Shown: piece by piece, positions 10,176 to 18,250 of the stretch
Layout: every line of letters starts with the position of its first letter
Numbering within the stretch: position 1 is the first letter of the stretch
Assembly (NCBI GenBank): GCA_030652035.1
Contig: JAUSBJ010000035.1
Coordinates: 248,001-312,000 of the forward strand
DNA length: 64,000 nt
Source of the DNA: Sulfurimicrobium sp.
GTDB lineage: Bacteria; Pseudomonadota; Gammaproteobacteria; Burkholderiales; Sulfuricellaceae
Reading direction: 5' to 3'
Made by a program: the position numbers and the translations under genes
The notes under the pieces: generated by a model
The model's database searches: none
What the model was told of the DNA's origin: nothing
Seen by the model: the letters and a program-made list of their open reading frames with translations, nothing else

Positions 10176-10438
10176 CGCTTCAGATCTTTGATGAGGTGTT
10201 TGATTTCGTCACTGCCGCCGCGCTGTGCGGTCACCATGAGCGCGAACTGCGCGGCAAGGTCGTCCCGTTCACTTCTGTCGACGGCGGCAAGAAATGCGCG
10301 CATCTGCGCGAGCGTGTAAGTCAGGATGTCGGGGTAGCGGTGCCCTGCCCGGAGGAGTCGGTGGATGGCATCGCTCCAGGGATCATCACGCCGATCCGCT
10401 GGCTGACCCGCGTGATCTCCGGCACCACGCGGCGTATA
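10172..10438 (-). CDS. Frameshift extension of the tail chaperone (T part of GT)
   Basis: In the -1 frame relative to the short product there is an uninterrupted 88-codon frame from the T7 run to a TGA at 10172-10174. It reads YTPRGAGDHAG... and then WSDAIHRLLRAGHRYPD... to ...IKHLIKDLKR, a well-formed helical segment. It has no start codon of its own with a ribosome site, and its stop overlaps the ATG of the next gene. A shift at the heptamer would give a 190-aa fusion, the usual layout for siphophage tail chaperones. Confidence 0.75.
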   Translation of the reverse strand, partial: YTPRGAGDHAGQPADRRDDPWSDAIHRLLRAGHRYPDILTYTLAQMRAFLAAVDRSERDDLAAQFALMVTAQRGGSDEIKHLIKDLKR

Positions 10439-10743
10439 AAAAAATCGGCATTCGCCTCGAACACCGCTTCCGCCAAATGAATGGCCTCATCCAGCGCCAG
10501 TGCTGCAACCCATTTCGGAGGTCGCCGGCAGGCGATGGCCAGTGCAAGAATCACCGAATCGCCGTCCTCGGATAACAGGCGCAGCCAGTCGGGATCGGGC
10601 GTGAGTTTCGAGGCGACCGGACGCACCGCCCGAGCGAAGGCTGGCAGTTCACCAACCTTAAGCGGCGTGATGTCCAGTGTCTCGCCCCCGATGGTCACGG
10701 TCTCGGGCACCGGCGGCAGGGCCGCGAAGGTTTGAGTGTCCAT
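10321..10743 (-). CDS. Tail assembly chaperone, short product (gpG-like), 140 aa
   Basis: In siphophages the gene between tail tube and tape measure encodes chaperone G, and a fraction of ribosomes shift frame to make the longer GT protein. This ORF fits: 140 aa, acidic/helical, beginning MDTQTFAALPPVPETV, followed in the -1 frame by an 88-codon extension. A T7 run encoding Phe-Phe (GAT TTT TTT ATA) lies at codons 100-103. It is 2 bp from the tail-tube gene. Confidence 0.8.
   Translation of the reverse strand: MDTQTFAALPPVPETVTIGGETLDITPLKVGELPAFARAVRPVASKLTPDPDWLRLLSEDGDSVILALAIACRRPPKWVAALALDEAIHLAEAVFEANADFFIRRVVPEITRVSQRIGVMIPGAMPSTDSSGQGTATPTS
10438..10444 (-). other. -1 ribosomal frameshift heptamer (T TTT TTT)
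   Basis: On the coding strand the sequence is GA-TTTTTTT-ATA. The zero-frame codons are GAT TTT TTT ATA, so T TTT TTT matches X XXY YYZ and both tRNAs can re-pair one base back. Downstream in the -1 frame no stop occurs for 88 codons. I did not fold the downstream RNA. Confidence 0.75.
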
Positions 10744-10745
10744 GA

Positions 10746-11498
10746 TCAGATCTGCACGATTCGGCCGAACTGGCCGAGTACCGCATCGTAAGGTTTTGTT
10801 GAATCAGCGAGGAGCGAGCCTTCCAGATCGAACTTGTTGTAAGCACTCGAGATGAGATCCAGTTCCTTCAATGGATTGAATGCCACGCGATACAGTTCGA
10901 CCAGCACGCGGTCGTTGCTCTGGGCGGTATTGATGGCTTCCATCCGCAGATAACGCTCGGGCAGCGGCTGCGTGAAGATGCCAATCTCGGATACATCGCC
11001 GAAGGCATAACTCGCCTTAAACGGTGCGGTGAAGCTTGCGGTATCCAGAAACTGGATCGCGCCGAAATCGGTGTCAGCGGTGTAGTGCGTGCCGAGCGTG
11101 AGTGTTGCCGGCGTGCCGGCAGAATCCTTCATGATCAGTGTGGATACCTTGGGATGGGCGAGGAAGTAGCGGTCACCGACCACCGGGGTCGCACCACCCA
11201 CCGGCTCATCCGTCACGCTGCCGCCCGCCGTGGCGACGTGCGTACCGTAGAGGGCGAGCGCGAGGTTTTCTTTCGTGAATTCCTCGATGGAGAGGCTGAT
11301 GGTGGCCGACTTGCTCTTGATCATGCGGTGGTCGAGCGAGCGCTGACCCGACTGCGACTCATAGTGTTCCAGCACTTCGGTTTTGAGCGACAGCTTCAGA
11401 TCGGCAACGTTGCCGGGACTGCGCACCTCGATGGGTTGACCGTTGATGTTGCGCTTGCCGAGGTAGACCCGGCCTTGAAACGATGCGTAATAGCTCAC
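10746..11498 (-). CDS. Major tail tube protein, 250 aa
   Basis: The protein is beta-rich with a start typical of tube subunits (MSYYASFQGRVYLGKRN) and an Ig-like or gp17-like fold expected for a siphophage tube. The order terminator - small protein - tube - chaperone - tape measure supports the call. Length (250 aa) is within the normal range. It would polymerise around the tape measure under control of the chaperone. It is 2 bp upstream of the chaperone gene. Confidence 0.85.
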   Translation of the reverse strand: MSYYASFQGRVYLGKRNINGQPIEVRSPGNVADLKLSLKTEVLEHYESQSGQRSLDHRMIKSKSATISLSIEEFTKENLALALYGTHVATAGGSVTDEPVGGATPVVGDRYFLAHPKVSTLIMKDSAGTPATLTLGTHYTADTDFGAIQFLDTASFTAPFKASYAFGDVSEIGIFTQPLPERYLRMEAINTAQSNDRVLVELYRVAFNPLKELDLISSAYNKFDLEGSLLADSTKPYDAVLGQFGRIVQI

Positions 11499-11671
11499 TT
11501 GGATTTCTCCTCATTGCGGTTAATGGGTTTTGGGGTCTGATGGTCGCTGGTGGGCCGGGCAATACCGGTATCCACCAGCCACTTCGCCAGATCCTCGTCG
11601 AGCGCGATGACTCCGCCCGGCGGGTAGACGGTGCTGGCGTGCGTATGGGGTTTCAGGAGTTCGACTTGCAT
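11495..11671 (-). CDS. Small phage protein, DUF7210-like, 58 aa
   Basis: The ORF track starts far upstream, but the likely start is the ATG at 11671 (MQVELLKPHTHA), because AAGG lies 9 bp in front of it; an alternative ATG at 11680 overlaps the preceding stop. The body (PPGGVIALDEDLAKWLVDTGIA) matches small phage proteins with a helical end that accompany tail genes. The C-terminus overlaps the tail tube start by 4 bp. Function is unknown. Confidence 0.65.
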   Translation of the reverse strand: MQVELLKPHTHASTVYPPGGVIALDEDLAKWLVDTGIARPTSDHQTPKPINRNEEKSK

Positions 11672-11676
11672 GGGTT

Positions 11677-12120
11677 TCATCCTTGGAATGAGAGATTGGC
11701 GGCCAGCGTCCGGTAGGTGATCTGGTAGCGGGCCGGAATGGCGGCTGCCGTAGCATCGGCGTCCTCCACGTCCCACTCGCAGTCCAGTTCCTTGATGCCC
11801 AGACATAAACCGCCGAGATTGACGTTGCTGAACAGCGCCGCGTGGGCCGCCACCAGGAGCCGATCGGCGATCACCTCCGGCGCTTCGCTGCTGGTTTCAC
11901 GCGCCAGCGCCACCACCCGCACGACCAACTGCCGCTCGACGCGGTCGTTGGGTTGCTGGGCGATGGCATCCGACTCGGGAAATACCAGCAGCGCCGGAGA
12001 TTGCTCGCGCGTGATGCCGGTTGGGGGCGAACGATGGAGTGTCGCGTTCTCTGCCATTGCGGCTGGCAGAAGGGTTTCCACGAATGCCTGAAGAATTTGT
12101 TCGCGGATCGAGTTCGCCAT
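11677..12120 (-). CDS. Tail terminator/completion protein, 147 aa
   Basis: The protein (MANSIREQILQAFVETLLPAA...) has the mixed alpha/beta pattern and size of gpU-like tail terminators and occupies their usual place just ahead of the tube gene. It would cap the growing tail and prepare it for head joining. It overlaps the following small gene. No Cys or membrane segment is present. The assignment is by order and size rather than a diagnostic motif. Confidence 0.65.
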   Translation of the reverse strand: MANSIREQILQAFVETLLPAAMAENATLHRSPPTGITREQSPALLVFPESDAIAQQPNDRVERQLVVRVVALARETSSEAPEVIADRLLVAAHAALFSNVNLGGLCLGIKELDCEWDVEDADATAAAIPARYQITYRTLAANLSFQG

Positions 12121-12147
12121 TGGATTTCCTTCCTGGAGACGTAAAAT
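12120..12147 (+). promoter_or_regulatory. Candidate promoter of the pRiA4b-ORF3 moron
   Basis: TTGGAT and TAAAAT are separated by 16 bp, and the ATG of the plus-strand gene follows 29 bp later. The -35 overlaps the start codon of the oppositely oriented tail terminator gene. This would let the moron be transcribed independently of the phage late operon. Confidence 0.5.
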
Positions 12148-12176
12148 GGGCGCATCGAAATGGATCGAGTACCGTC

Positions 12177-12803
12177 ATGGCTGAGCATCCCAAAAAAAGA
12201 CACCGGTCCAGCACCAGTGCGCCCTGCCTCTGCACCCTGCGCATCGAATTGCATCCGGATGAAATCCAGCCAGCGATCTGGCGGCGTATGGTCGTGGATG
12301 GGCGGGTGAGTCTTGCCAAGCTGCACCATTTCATCCAGGCAGCTTTCGGCTGGACTGATGCCCACCTGCATGAATTCACCATCCGTGATATCCGCTATGC
12401 GCCGTCCCATCCTCACGATCTTGTCGACGACATCGAGATCCGAGACGAGCGCAAGGCCTATCTCAACCGTTTGCTGGACGTGGGCGACCAATTTGTCTAC
12501 CTCTACGACTTCGGCGACAGTTGGAATCACCCCATCACTGTCGAAAAGATCGAGTCGGTCGAGGGTGATCCCCACGGCCACGCTTGGCTCGAGGGCGGTG
12601 CGCGGGCCTGTCCGCCCGAGGATGTGGGTGGTGCGCATGGCTACCAAGCGTTTCTTGAAACCGTTCTGGGCAAGCCGCACTCTGAGGAAGCCAAAGAATT
12701 GCTGATATGGGCAGGGGGGACATTCAATGCCGAACTATTCGACCATCGTGCCGCCAATGCCGCGATCCAGCGCATCCTCTGGAATGCCTGGGGAGGTAAA
12801 TAA
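12177..12803 (+). CDS. pRiA4b ORF-3-like protein (moron), 208 aa
   Basis: Residues such as IELHPDEIQPAIWRRMVV and the phrase FIQAAFGWTDAHLHEF are the hallmark of the PRiA4_ORF3 family, whose function is unknown. The ORF track starts earlier, but the ATG at 12177 (MAEHPKKRHRSS) fits family length. It is the only plus-strand gene between tail terminator and joining protein, and a promoter-like sequence lies just upstream. These features are typical of a moron, an independently expressed cargo gene in a prophage. C-terminal part ends at WGGK. Confidence 0.8.
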   Translation: MAEHPKKRHRSSTSAPCLCTLRIELHPDEIQPAIWRRMVVDGRVSLAKLHHFIQAAFGWTDAHLHEFTIRDIRYAPSHPHDLVDDIEIRDERKAYLNRLLDVGDQFVYLYDFGDSWNHPITVEKIESVEGDPHGHAWLEGGARACPPEDVGGAHGYQAFLETVLGKPHSEEAKELLIWAGGTFNAELFDHRAANAAIQRILWNAWGGK

Positions 12804-12804
12804 A

Positions 12805-13098
12805 TCAGAGGCGGGTGAGTGTCGCCCGCTGTTCTGTTCCATCCCCCAATGCGGTGATTTCTCGCACGCGATAGCTTTGACTCGCGATTTCCAGGCTGTC
12901 TCCTGCCGCAAGTTGAGGTAGCCAACTCACGGGATAGCGGATGCTGTAGTTGCGCGAGATGCCCAGGCCATCGAGTACGTCCTCATCGGGCGCACGGAAA
13001 TCGACCATCACGCTCATGCCCCCGAACACGGCTGGCGTAAGCAGTCCTGCACTGGCGGCTGCGTCGTAGAGGGTGGTGAGACAATTAGACGTGGTCAT
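12805..13098 (-). CDS. Head-tail joining protein (gpFII-like), 97 aa
   Basis: The gene lies between the capsid gene and the tail terminator, the usual place of lambda FII. The product (MTTSNCLTTLYDAAASAGL...) is small and beta-rich, ending in VREITALGDGTEQRATLTRL. The ORF track includes five extra residues from a TTG; the ATG at 13098 is preferred. It presumably connects the filled head to the tail tube. Assignment is by size and order. Confidence 0.6.
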   Translation of the reverse strand: MTTSNCLTTLYDAAASAGLLTPAVFGGMSVMVDFRAPDEDVLDGLGISRNYSIRYPVSWLPQLAAGDSLEIASQSYRVREITALGDGTEQRATLTRL

Positions 13099-13125
13099 GG
13101 CACAATTTTCCAAACAGGGGGCACG

Positions 13126-13416
13126 ATGGTCACGAAAGCAAAGCGCACGGCAGAGGTGACGACGCTGGAGTCGATTCCCAATATCGGACCGGCGATGGCG
13201 CGAGATCTGAGGCAGTTAGGCATCGCAACGCCGGCCGCGTTGGTCGGACGGGATCCCTATGCGATCTACCAGGATCTGTGCCTCCACACCGGCGTGCGCC
13301 AGGATCCGTGCGTACTCGACACATTTATTGCGGCTACCCGATTTATGGCTGGTGATCCGCCGCATCCGTGGTGGCATTACACGGCGGAACGCAAACGCAC
13401 GATCAAGACATCGTGA
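13126..13416 (+). CDS. Helix-hairpin-helix protein, Cdd1/pathogenicity-locus-like (moron), 96 aa
   Basis: The sequence has LESIPNIGPAMARDLRQLGI, a helix-hairpin-helix motif used for nonspecific DNA contact, followed by a region ending RFMAGDPPHPWWHYTAERK that resembles the Cdd1 family as remembered. The gene is on the plus strand between the joining protein and the capsid gene; its last codons overlap the end of the capsid gene by 14 bp in a convergent arrangement. A GGGGGCACG ribosome site precedes the ATG. A moron cargo role is inferred; function is unknown. Confidence 0.7.
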   Translation: MVTKAKRTAEVTTLESIPNIGPAMARDLRQLGIATPAALVGRDPYAIYQDLCLHTGVRQDPCVLDTFIAATRFMAGDPPHPWWHYTAERKRTIKTS

Positions 13417-14407
13417 GTTTCACCAGCACACCCGGGCGATGGCACATCGGCAGCGGGTTGCTCTGCGTGTGCAGGTCAGTACCACGATCGAACTTGCGCG
13501 GCTCCTGTTTGGCGTAGAGGGGCTGACCGAGGGTGTTCACCGTTTCGTTGAAGTCGGCGGGTGCGAAGTAGGTGCCGAAGGTGTCCATCGTACCCTCGGG
13601 GAAAGCAATGGCTTCACCGTCCTGGATGAACTTGCGCACGTTGCCGGCGGCATCGGTGGCGAAGCCCACGTATTCCTCGAACGTGAGTCCGCCGAAGCGG
13701 AAGCCGTTGCGGGTGTCGTCCACCAGTGCCGCGCCTTGCTGGTAGAAAGCGAAGGCCTTCTCGATATTGTCGTGGGAGGTCAAGGCATCGAAGAACTGCG
13801 TCGAGCACAGCACGCGCACGCCGGTCGCCACCTCGCCCATCAGGTTCTTCTCGATGGTGCGCAGCACCTCGTTGCACTTCGGCTTGACCTTGGTCGTGGC
13901 GGTGCCCAACTGGAAGTTGACCGACGCCTGCGTGACGTTGAACTCGGCAAACAGGTCGTAGATTACGCTGCCATCGGCATCCAGAATCTGCCCCTTGAGC
14001 GCGCCCATGCGCAGGTGTTCCAGGGTGATGGCGTGCTTGTTGCGCATGGTTTCGAGCTTGCGTGCCATGACCCCGGCAATCGCCTCGGTCTGATTCTCCG
14101 AGCCAAAGGCACGAATGCCCTGGACTTCCTCGGGCAGTACCACGTCGTCGTGGGGAATGTGGGGCACGATGAACGAGCGTACCTTGCGTTTCCCCTGGGT
14201 ACCCACCGTCCCCGGCGAGCCGGGTGGCAGCGTCGGCAACAGGTTCAGGATGCCATGCATCTCCTCGACGATGACGTTGCGGTGAATAACCGGGCGGGGC
14301 ACGAACAGGCCTATCTGCTCCAGCCGTCCGTAGCGGTTGGGGATGAGGTTGATCGCAGCGGTGAGGCTCGCCATCGAGAAGGCGGGATTGGTAAAAGGGT
14401 TCTGCAT
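13403..14407 (-). CDS. Major capsid protein (lambda gpE-like), 334 aa
   Basis: This 334-aa protein follows the decoration protein gene and matches the lambda E family in length and style: N-terminal MQNPFTNPAFSMASLTAAINL and the phrase VPRPVIHRNVIVEEMHGILNLLP. It forms the HK97-fold shell. A ribosome site GGAG precedes the ATG. The gene is separated from the decoration gene by a terminator-like hairpin. The overlapping 550-aa plus-strand ORF is a shadow. Confidence 0.9.
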   Translation of the reverse strand: MQNPFTNPAFSMASLTAAINLIPNRYGRLEQIGLFVPRPVIHRNVIVEEMHGILNLLPTLPPGSPGTVGTQGKRKVRSFIVPHIPHDDVVLPEEVQGIRAFGSENQTEAIAGVMARKLETMRNKHAITLEHLRMGALKGQILDADGSVIYDLFAEFNVTQASVNFQLGTATTKVKPKCNEVLRTIEKNLMGEVATGVRVLCSTQFFDALTSHDNIEKAFAFYQQGAALVDDTRNGFRFGGLTFEEYVGFATDAAGNVRKFIQDGEAIAFPEGTMDTFGTYFAPADFNETVNTLGQPLYAKQEPRKFDRGTDLHTQSNPLPMCHRPGVLVKLTMS

Positions 14408-14424
14408 GTCGGTTCTCCAGACTT

Positions 14425-14441
14425 AAAAAACCGCTTCGCGG
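14425..14441 (-). terminator. Hairpin plus T6 between decoration and capsid genes
   Basis: On the minus strand CCGC-GAA-GCGG is followed directly by TTTTTT, a compact intrinsic terminator. It lies between the decoration gene stop and the capsid ATG, so capsid transcription would need read-through or antitermination, or its own promoter. Confidence 0.6.
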
Positions 14442-14473
14442 GCGGCTTGGGATCACAGTGGGGTGAGAGAAGA

Positions 14474-14851
14474 TCAGGCCGATGGGCGGATCAGAATACC
14501 GAGGGTTTCCAGTTGCGCGATGGCCGCAGCCTTCTTCGCAGCGGTGATGCCAGATGGCCAGATCACGGCCTTGTCAGCAACGATGGCGTGCCGCGCGACG
14601 ATGAGGCAAGTCGTGTCAATCAATGTTGCATCGACGGGTTCGATCAAGATGCCGACGGCGGCTTCGGTGCCATCCGTGCCGGCCGGGTTCAGCGCATAAA
14701 TTTTGCTACCAGTGGTCTTTCTGCCTACCACTGTGCCGAGGCCGAGATTCTGACCAGCGGCGATGGTTTCGCTGTTCCGCGAGTAATTGAGGCAGTCCTC
14801 CTCGTATTTGAGAAGATCGGCAAGATTCGGGGTTTCACTGATGACAGCCAT
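14474..14851 (-). CDS. Head decoration protein (lambda gpD-like), 125 aa
   Basis: A small Ala/Ile/Gly-rich protein (MAVISETPNLADLLKYEED, ending IRPSA) located between the protease/scaffold and capsid genes. Lambda D trimers sit on the capsid at three-fold sites and stabilise it after expansion. Length and position match the family. The gene is 6 bp downstream of the protease gene stop. Confidence 0.85.
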   Translation of the reverse strand: MAVISETPNLADLLKYEEDCLNYSRNSETIAAGQNLGLGTVVGRKTTGSKIYALNPAGTDGTEAAVGILIEPVDATLIDTTCLIVARHAIVADKAVIWPSGITAAKKAAAIAQLETLGILIRPSA

Positions 14852-14857
14852 GATTCG

Positions 14858-16141
14858 TTACTCCTTTCCGGTAATTTTTTTGACCGCCGAGATCAGCGGG
14901 TTGTTGGGTGACGTGGGCGACTCGGCATCGAAGGACTTGTCCGGATCGAGGGTGGAGAGAATCTCCGGCGACTGATTCGCGGCCTTCATCGTGAGGAGCA
15001 GTTGGCGCACATCGGCTTCCCGTATGCCCGCCGCGATGAATTCGGCGGATTTGTCGGGCACGCCTGCCAGTAGGCAGAGTTCTGCAATCCCCTGTGCTTC
15101 GCGTCGCAAGTCTTGCCTTGCTTCAGCGACTAGCTGTGCAGATTCGTCGACCGTGATGGTTCCAGGGGCGTCGACGGATTCTTGCGCCGGTGCCTCGTGT
15201 GCTTCGTGATTTGTTTGCTGCATGTCGAACTCCTGTTGAGAAGGGGATGCGCAGCCGACCAGAGATTGCGCCCGGACCAGACTGCGCGAACGGCCCTGCG
15301 GGGTGAGAAAGGTGGTGAATTCGGTGAGTGCCTCATCGAAGCTGCCGACTGCATCTGCCAGTGCGCCCTCTATGCCTTCTGGGCCGAAGTAGAGGCCGGC
15401 TTCAGTGGCGCGCACCGCATCCTCGGTGATGCCGCGCATGACGGCGACGTGCGTCACGAAGATGTCATAGAGGCGGTTCACCTCGGTCTGCAAGCGCGTC
15501 TGCGCTTCGGTTGAAAGCGGTTCATGCGGCGAGTAGTCGTTCTTGCGTGCGCCTGCGGTGATTGCCGTGTAGCGAATCCCGTCTTGCGCATCGGCCACGG
15601 ACTGGTCGACGTGCAGGGCGATCACGCCGATGCTGCCCACGCCGCCGGTGCGGGTGACGATCAAGCGTTGCGCCGCGCAGGCGATGGCGTAGGCTGCGGA
15701 GAAGCTACTGTCATTGGCGACCGCCCACACCGGCTTGACGGCGGTTGCGGCGCGCACAGCTTCGGCCAGTTCGAACACGCCGCCGGTCTCGCCGCCTGGT
15801 GAGTCGACGTCGAGCAGAATGCCGCGCACATTGGGGTCTCGCACGGCAGCATCTAGCATCGCGCCGATATCGAGGTAGCTCGTGAGGCCGGACGCCGCTT
15901 CCAGCCCCAGGGTGCGCTTGACCAGTGTTCCCTGTACGGGAATGACGGCGATGCCGGGTGATCTGTCCGGGAATCCAGGACGGCTCGCAGGCAGCGTCGC
16001 ATCGAGCTTGGGTATGTCACTCACCGCCACGCCCGAGATGCCGATGCGATCGCCAAGCACCGCGAGAATCACATCGAGTTTGGCGCGGTTGATGAGAAGC
16101 GGCGTGCCATAGAGACGCGCCGCAATATGAGGTAGCTGCAT
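14858..16141 (-). CDS. S49 prohead protease with C-terminal scaffold region, 427 aa
   Basis: Residues around DVDSPGGETGG form the S49/SppA-type substrate site, SFSAAYAIACAAQR carries the serine nucleophile (SAAYA), and the GARKNDYSPHEPL region supplies the lysine. This is the ClpP-like peptidase of lambda C. The part after about residue 300 is Gln/Glu/Ala-rich and probably the scaffold (Nu3-like), which could also be made from an internal start. The gene is 3 bp downstream of portal. Confidence 0.85.
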   Translation of the reverse strand: MQLPHIAARLYGTPLLINRAKLDVILAVLGDRIGISGVAVSDIPKLDATLPASRPGFPDRSPGIAVIPVQGTLVKRTLGLEAASGLTSYLDIGAMLDAAVRDPNVRGILLDVDSPGGETGGVFELAEAVRAATAVKPVWAVANDSSFSAAYAIACAAQRLIVTRTGGVGSIGVIALHVDQSVADAQDGIRYTAITAGARKNDYSPHEPLSTEAQTRLQTEVNRLYDIFVTHVAVMRGITEDAVRATEAGLYFGPEGIEGALADAVGSFDEALTEFTTFLTPQGRSRSLVRAQSLVGCASPSQQEFDMQQTNHEAHEAPAQESVDAPGTITVDESAQLVAEARQDLRREAQGIAELCLLAGVPDKSAEFIAAGIREADVRQLLLTMKAANQSPEILSTLDPDKSFDAESPTSPNNPLISAVKKITGKE

Positions 16142-16144
16142 GAT

Positions 16145-17623
16145 CTACTGCCCCTGTGGTGGTTGATCAGTCGACGGTTGTACTTCGCCCGCCTTGCCGT
16201 GGCGCGGGTCGGAATCGAACACCAACCCAAGCGCATCCGCGCGGGCGTTGTCTGCCGCGACCTCCCGATCGACATCCTCGGCGTCATAGCCGTTGGCCGA
16301 GATTGCTTCCGAACGTGACATCAGGCCGGAGCGAATTGCAGACTTCATGGCCTCGGTTTCCTTCATCGGATCGACCCACTGCCAGCCCTGCGGGATCCAT
16401 TTCACCGACCCATATTCGCGACGCCGGCGGGCGTAGCCTGGCAAGGTGAGTGCACCCGCCAGCACGGCCTGCTCCAGAAATGCGCGCCACAGTGGGCGGC
16501 AGAACTGGTGCACGATGACGTGATGCTGGATGGCCTCGCAGCGGCGGCGAAATTCGAGCAGTCCTGCGCGGATGCTGGAATAGTTCACCTGCGTCAGATC
16601 GCCGGTGAGCATCTCGTAAGTGATGCCCATGGCGGCGGCCACCGCCCGGAACTGCATGCGCAGAAACTCCGAGTAGGATCCGCCGACATCGGCGGGTTGC
16701 GAGAACTTGATATCCTCTCCGGGTTCGAGGATTTGCATCGTGCCCGGCTCCAGGCCGGCGAGCGCCACCCCATTCGAGTCGGCGAGTCCCTCACCCAGTA
16801 GGCTATCCTCGGGCGACAAGCGCGTAATAAAACCCGCGAACATGGCAGCAGTTTTCTTGCGCACCAGTTCCGCATCGTCGTATTGATCCAGTTCATTGAG
16901 CTTGACCAAGGCCCGCGTCAGCCACGGCTCGCCGCGAATCTGGCCGGGGCGCAGTGGGCGGAACAAGTGGATGACTTCAGTAGCGGGTACGCGCATCGGG
17001 GTGAGGCTGCCGCCTTGCCCGCTCATGGGCGTGAGCAGCGCGTCATTCGGGTGTGAGCGATACATCCAGTACGCCACACGCCGACCAAGACTGTCGAACT
17101 CGATGCCACAGCGGATCGCATTGCCATTGTCGGCGACGGCGTTGTAGGTCACCGGCACATGCTCGGGTTCGAGCACCTGCAACTGCATGGGGACGACGAG
17201 ACCGTCGTCAGGCCGTCGGTAGCGGATGCGGATGAATGCCTCGCCACCTTCCAGCATTGCTCGCAGCGCCATCGCTTGCAGGCCGTAAAAGTCAGTCAAT
17301 CCCGCCGCATCCGCTTCCTCACACCAGTCCCACCAGACGGAATGAATCGCCTCGCGTAAAGCGCTGTCCGTCACCATCGACTGCGGTTTGATACCAGTGC
17401 CGATGGCGTTGGCCACGTAGGCCTCGATGCCGGCGGCGGCCCAGGCATTACGGCGCACCAGATCTCGGCTCTTGGCGCGCAGTTCGTCCTGGGCGTAAGC
17501 CAGTGTCGCCACTGCGCCCAGATTGCCCGGCATCCATGCCAGGGTGCGGCGACCGAAGCCCACGCCGTCGTAGGTAGGCGTGCCGCCGTACAGCCGGCGT
17601 TTGATGTTGGAGAAGAAACCCAT
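16145..17623 (-). CDS. Portal protein (lambda gpB family), 492 aa
   Basis: The protein matches the lambda B portal in length and has the typical start MGFFSNIKRRLYGGTPTYDG and internal phrases ARSKSRDLVRRNAWAAAG-type and EVIHLFRPLRPGQIRGEPWL. Twelve copies make the ring for DNA entry and exit. It overlaps the gpW-like gene by 1 bp and precedes the protease by 3 bp. The assignment is secure. Confidence 0.9.
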   Translation of the reverse strand: MGFFSNIKRRLYGGTPTYDGVGFGRRTLAWMPGNLGAVATLAYAQDELRAKSRDLVRRNAWAAAGIEAYVANAIGTGIKPQSMVTDSALREAIHSVWWDWCEEADAAGLTDFYGLQAMALRAMLEGGEAFIRIRYRRPDDGLVVPMQLQVLEPEHVPVTYNAVADNGNAIRCGIEFDSLGRRVAYWMYRSHPNDALLTPMSGQGGSLTPMRVPATEVIHLFRPLRPGQIRGEPWLTRALVKLNELDQYDDAELVRKKTAAMFAGFITRLSPEDSLLGEGLADSNGVALAGLEPGTMQILEPGEDIKFSQPADVGGSYSEFLRMQFRAVAAAMGITYEMLTGDLTQVNYSSIRAGLLEFRRRCEAIQHHVIVHQFCRPLWRAFLEQAVLAGALTLPGYARRRREYGSVKWIPQGWQWVDPMKETEAMKSAIRSGLMSRSEAISANGYDAEDVDREVAADNARADALGLVFDSDPRHGKAGEVQPSTDQPPQGQ

Positions 17624-17844
17624 CAGAGCCCCTTGTTTGTGGTAACGCGAATCTGGCGCGGCGGGAAAGGCAACAACCCCGTGGCAGTCGCCTGTTCGGC
17701 CAGACCGCGTTCGACCTCGCGAATGGCGATGCGCAGTTCTTCGACGGAGCGGTACTCGACGGTCTTATCGCCGAAGGTGACGCGCTTTTCGCCCTTGGCC
17801 AGAGCGGCCTCGAGGGCGGTGAGTTGTTCTGGGGTGTAGGCCAT
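17623..17844 (-). CDS. gpW-like head-tail completion protein, 73 aa
   Basis: The sequence MAYTPEQLTALEAALAKGEK followed by VTFGDKTVEYRSVEELRIAI is the characteristic gpW pattern of two helices around a small hairpin. gpW joins the portal and stabilises packaged DNA. It lies immediately upstream of portal as in lambda and overlaps it by one base. Confidence 0.9.
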   Translation of the reverse strand: MAYTPEQLTALEAALAKGEKRVTFGDKTVEYRSVEELRIAIREVERGLAEQATATGLLPFPPRQIRVTTNKGL

Positions 17845-18236
17845 CAGCGATACACCACAAGATTCATTTCGGTGGTGTCTGCCAACGAGGTGCTCCCGGT
17901 TGCGCAGATGATCTCAACGTGTGTGGCGGTCTTGGCATCCGACGTGGATCGAGCGATCGCCGTTCGGGCAGTGCCGGAGTTGGCGGTGCTGCGGGCAAAG
18001 GCCACCCAGCAGTAATTGGCATCCACGAACGGGGTCGCAAAGGTGATCCGGTAGCGTCCTGCCGCGAGCCGTGTGACCCCCGAAACGTTGTGTGAGGCAC
18101 TGATCACGATTGTGCCGCCCACATAGCCAAAGCTCACCCAGGCCTGGGCCAGACCTGGATTATCGGGGCGTACCAGACCCTTGATCTCGGTGCCGACCCG
18201 GGTGGCCAGTGTCTTGAGTTGGGAGATGAGACTCAT
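17844..18236 (-). CDS. Small beta-rich protein with tail-fibre-like C-terminal domain, 130 aa
   Basis: Placed between terminase and gpW, where lambda has only gpW, this protein starts MSLISQLKTLATRVGTEIKG. The region from about residue 30 (AWVSFGYVGGTIVISASHNV) resembles domains common at the ends of phage fibre proteins as remembered. The N-terminal helix matches in style that of the neighbouring 164-aa protein (MSLQTQIHSLVIRLSDEFK), suggesting shared anchoring. Function is unknown; a virion surface role is inferred. Confidence 0.55.
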   Translation of the reverse strand: MSLISQLKTLATRVGTEIKGLVRPDNPGLAQAWVSFGYVGGTIVISASHNVSGVTRLAAGRYRITFATPFVDANYCWVAFARSTANSGTARTAIARSTSDAKTATHVEIICATGSTSLADTTEMNLVVYR

Positions 18237-18250
18237 GGTTCAGTTCCTCC

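Noticed and set aside
13259-14911. 550-aa plus-strand ORF opposite the capsid and decoration genes
   Set aside because: It is antisense to well-supported structural genes, has no ribosome site and overlaps a terminator; it results from GC-rich codon use.
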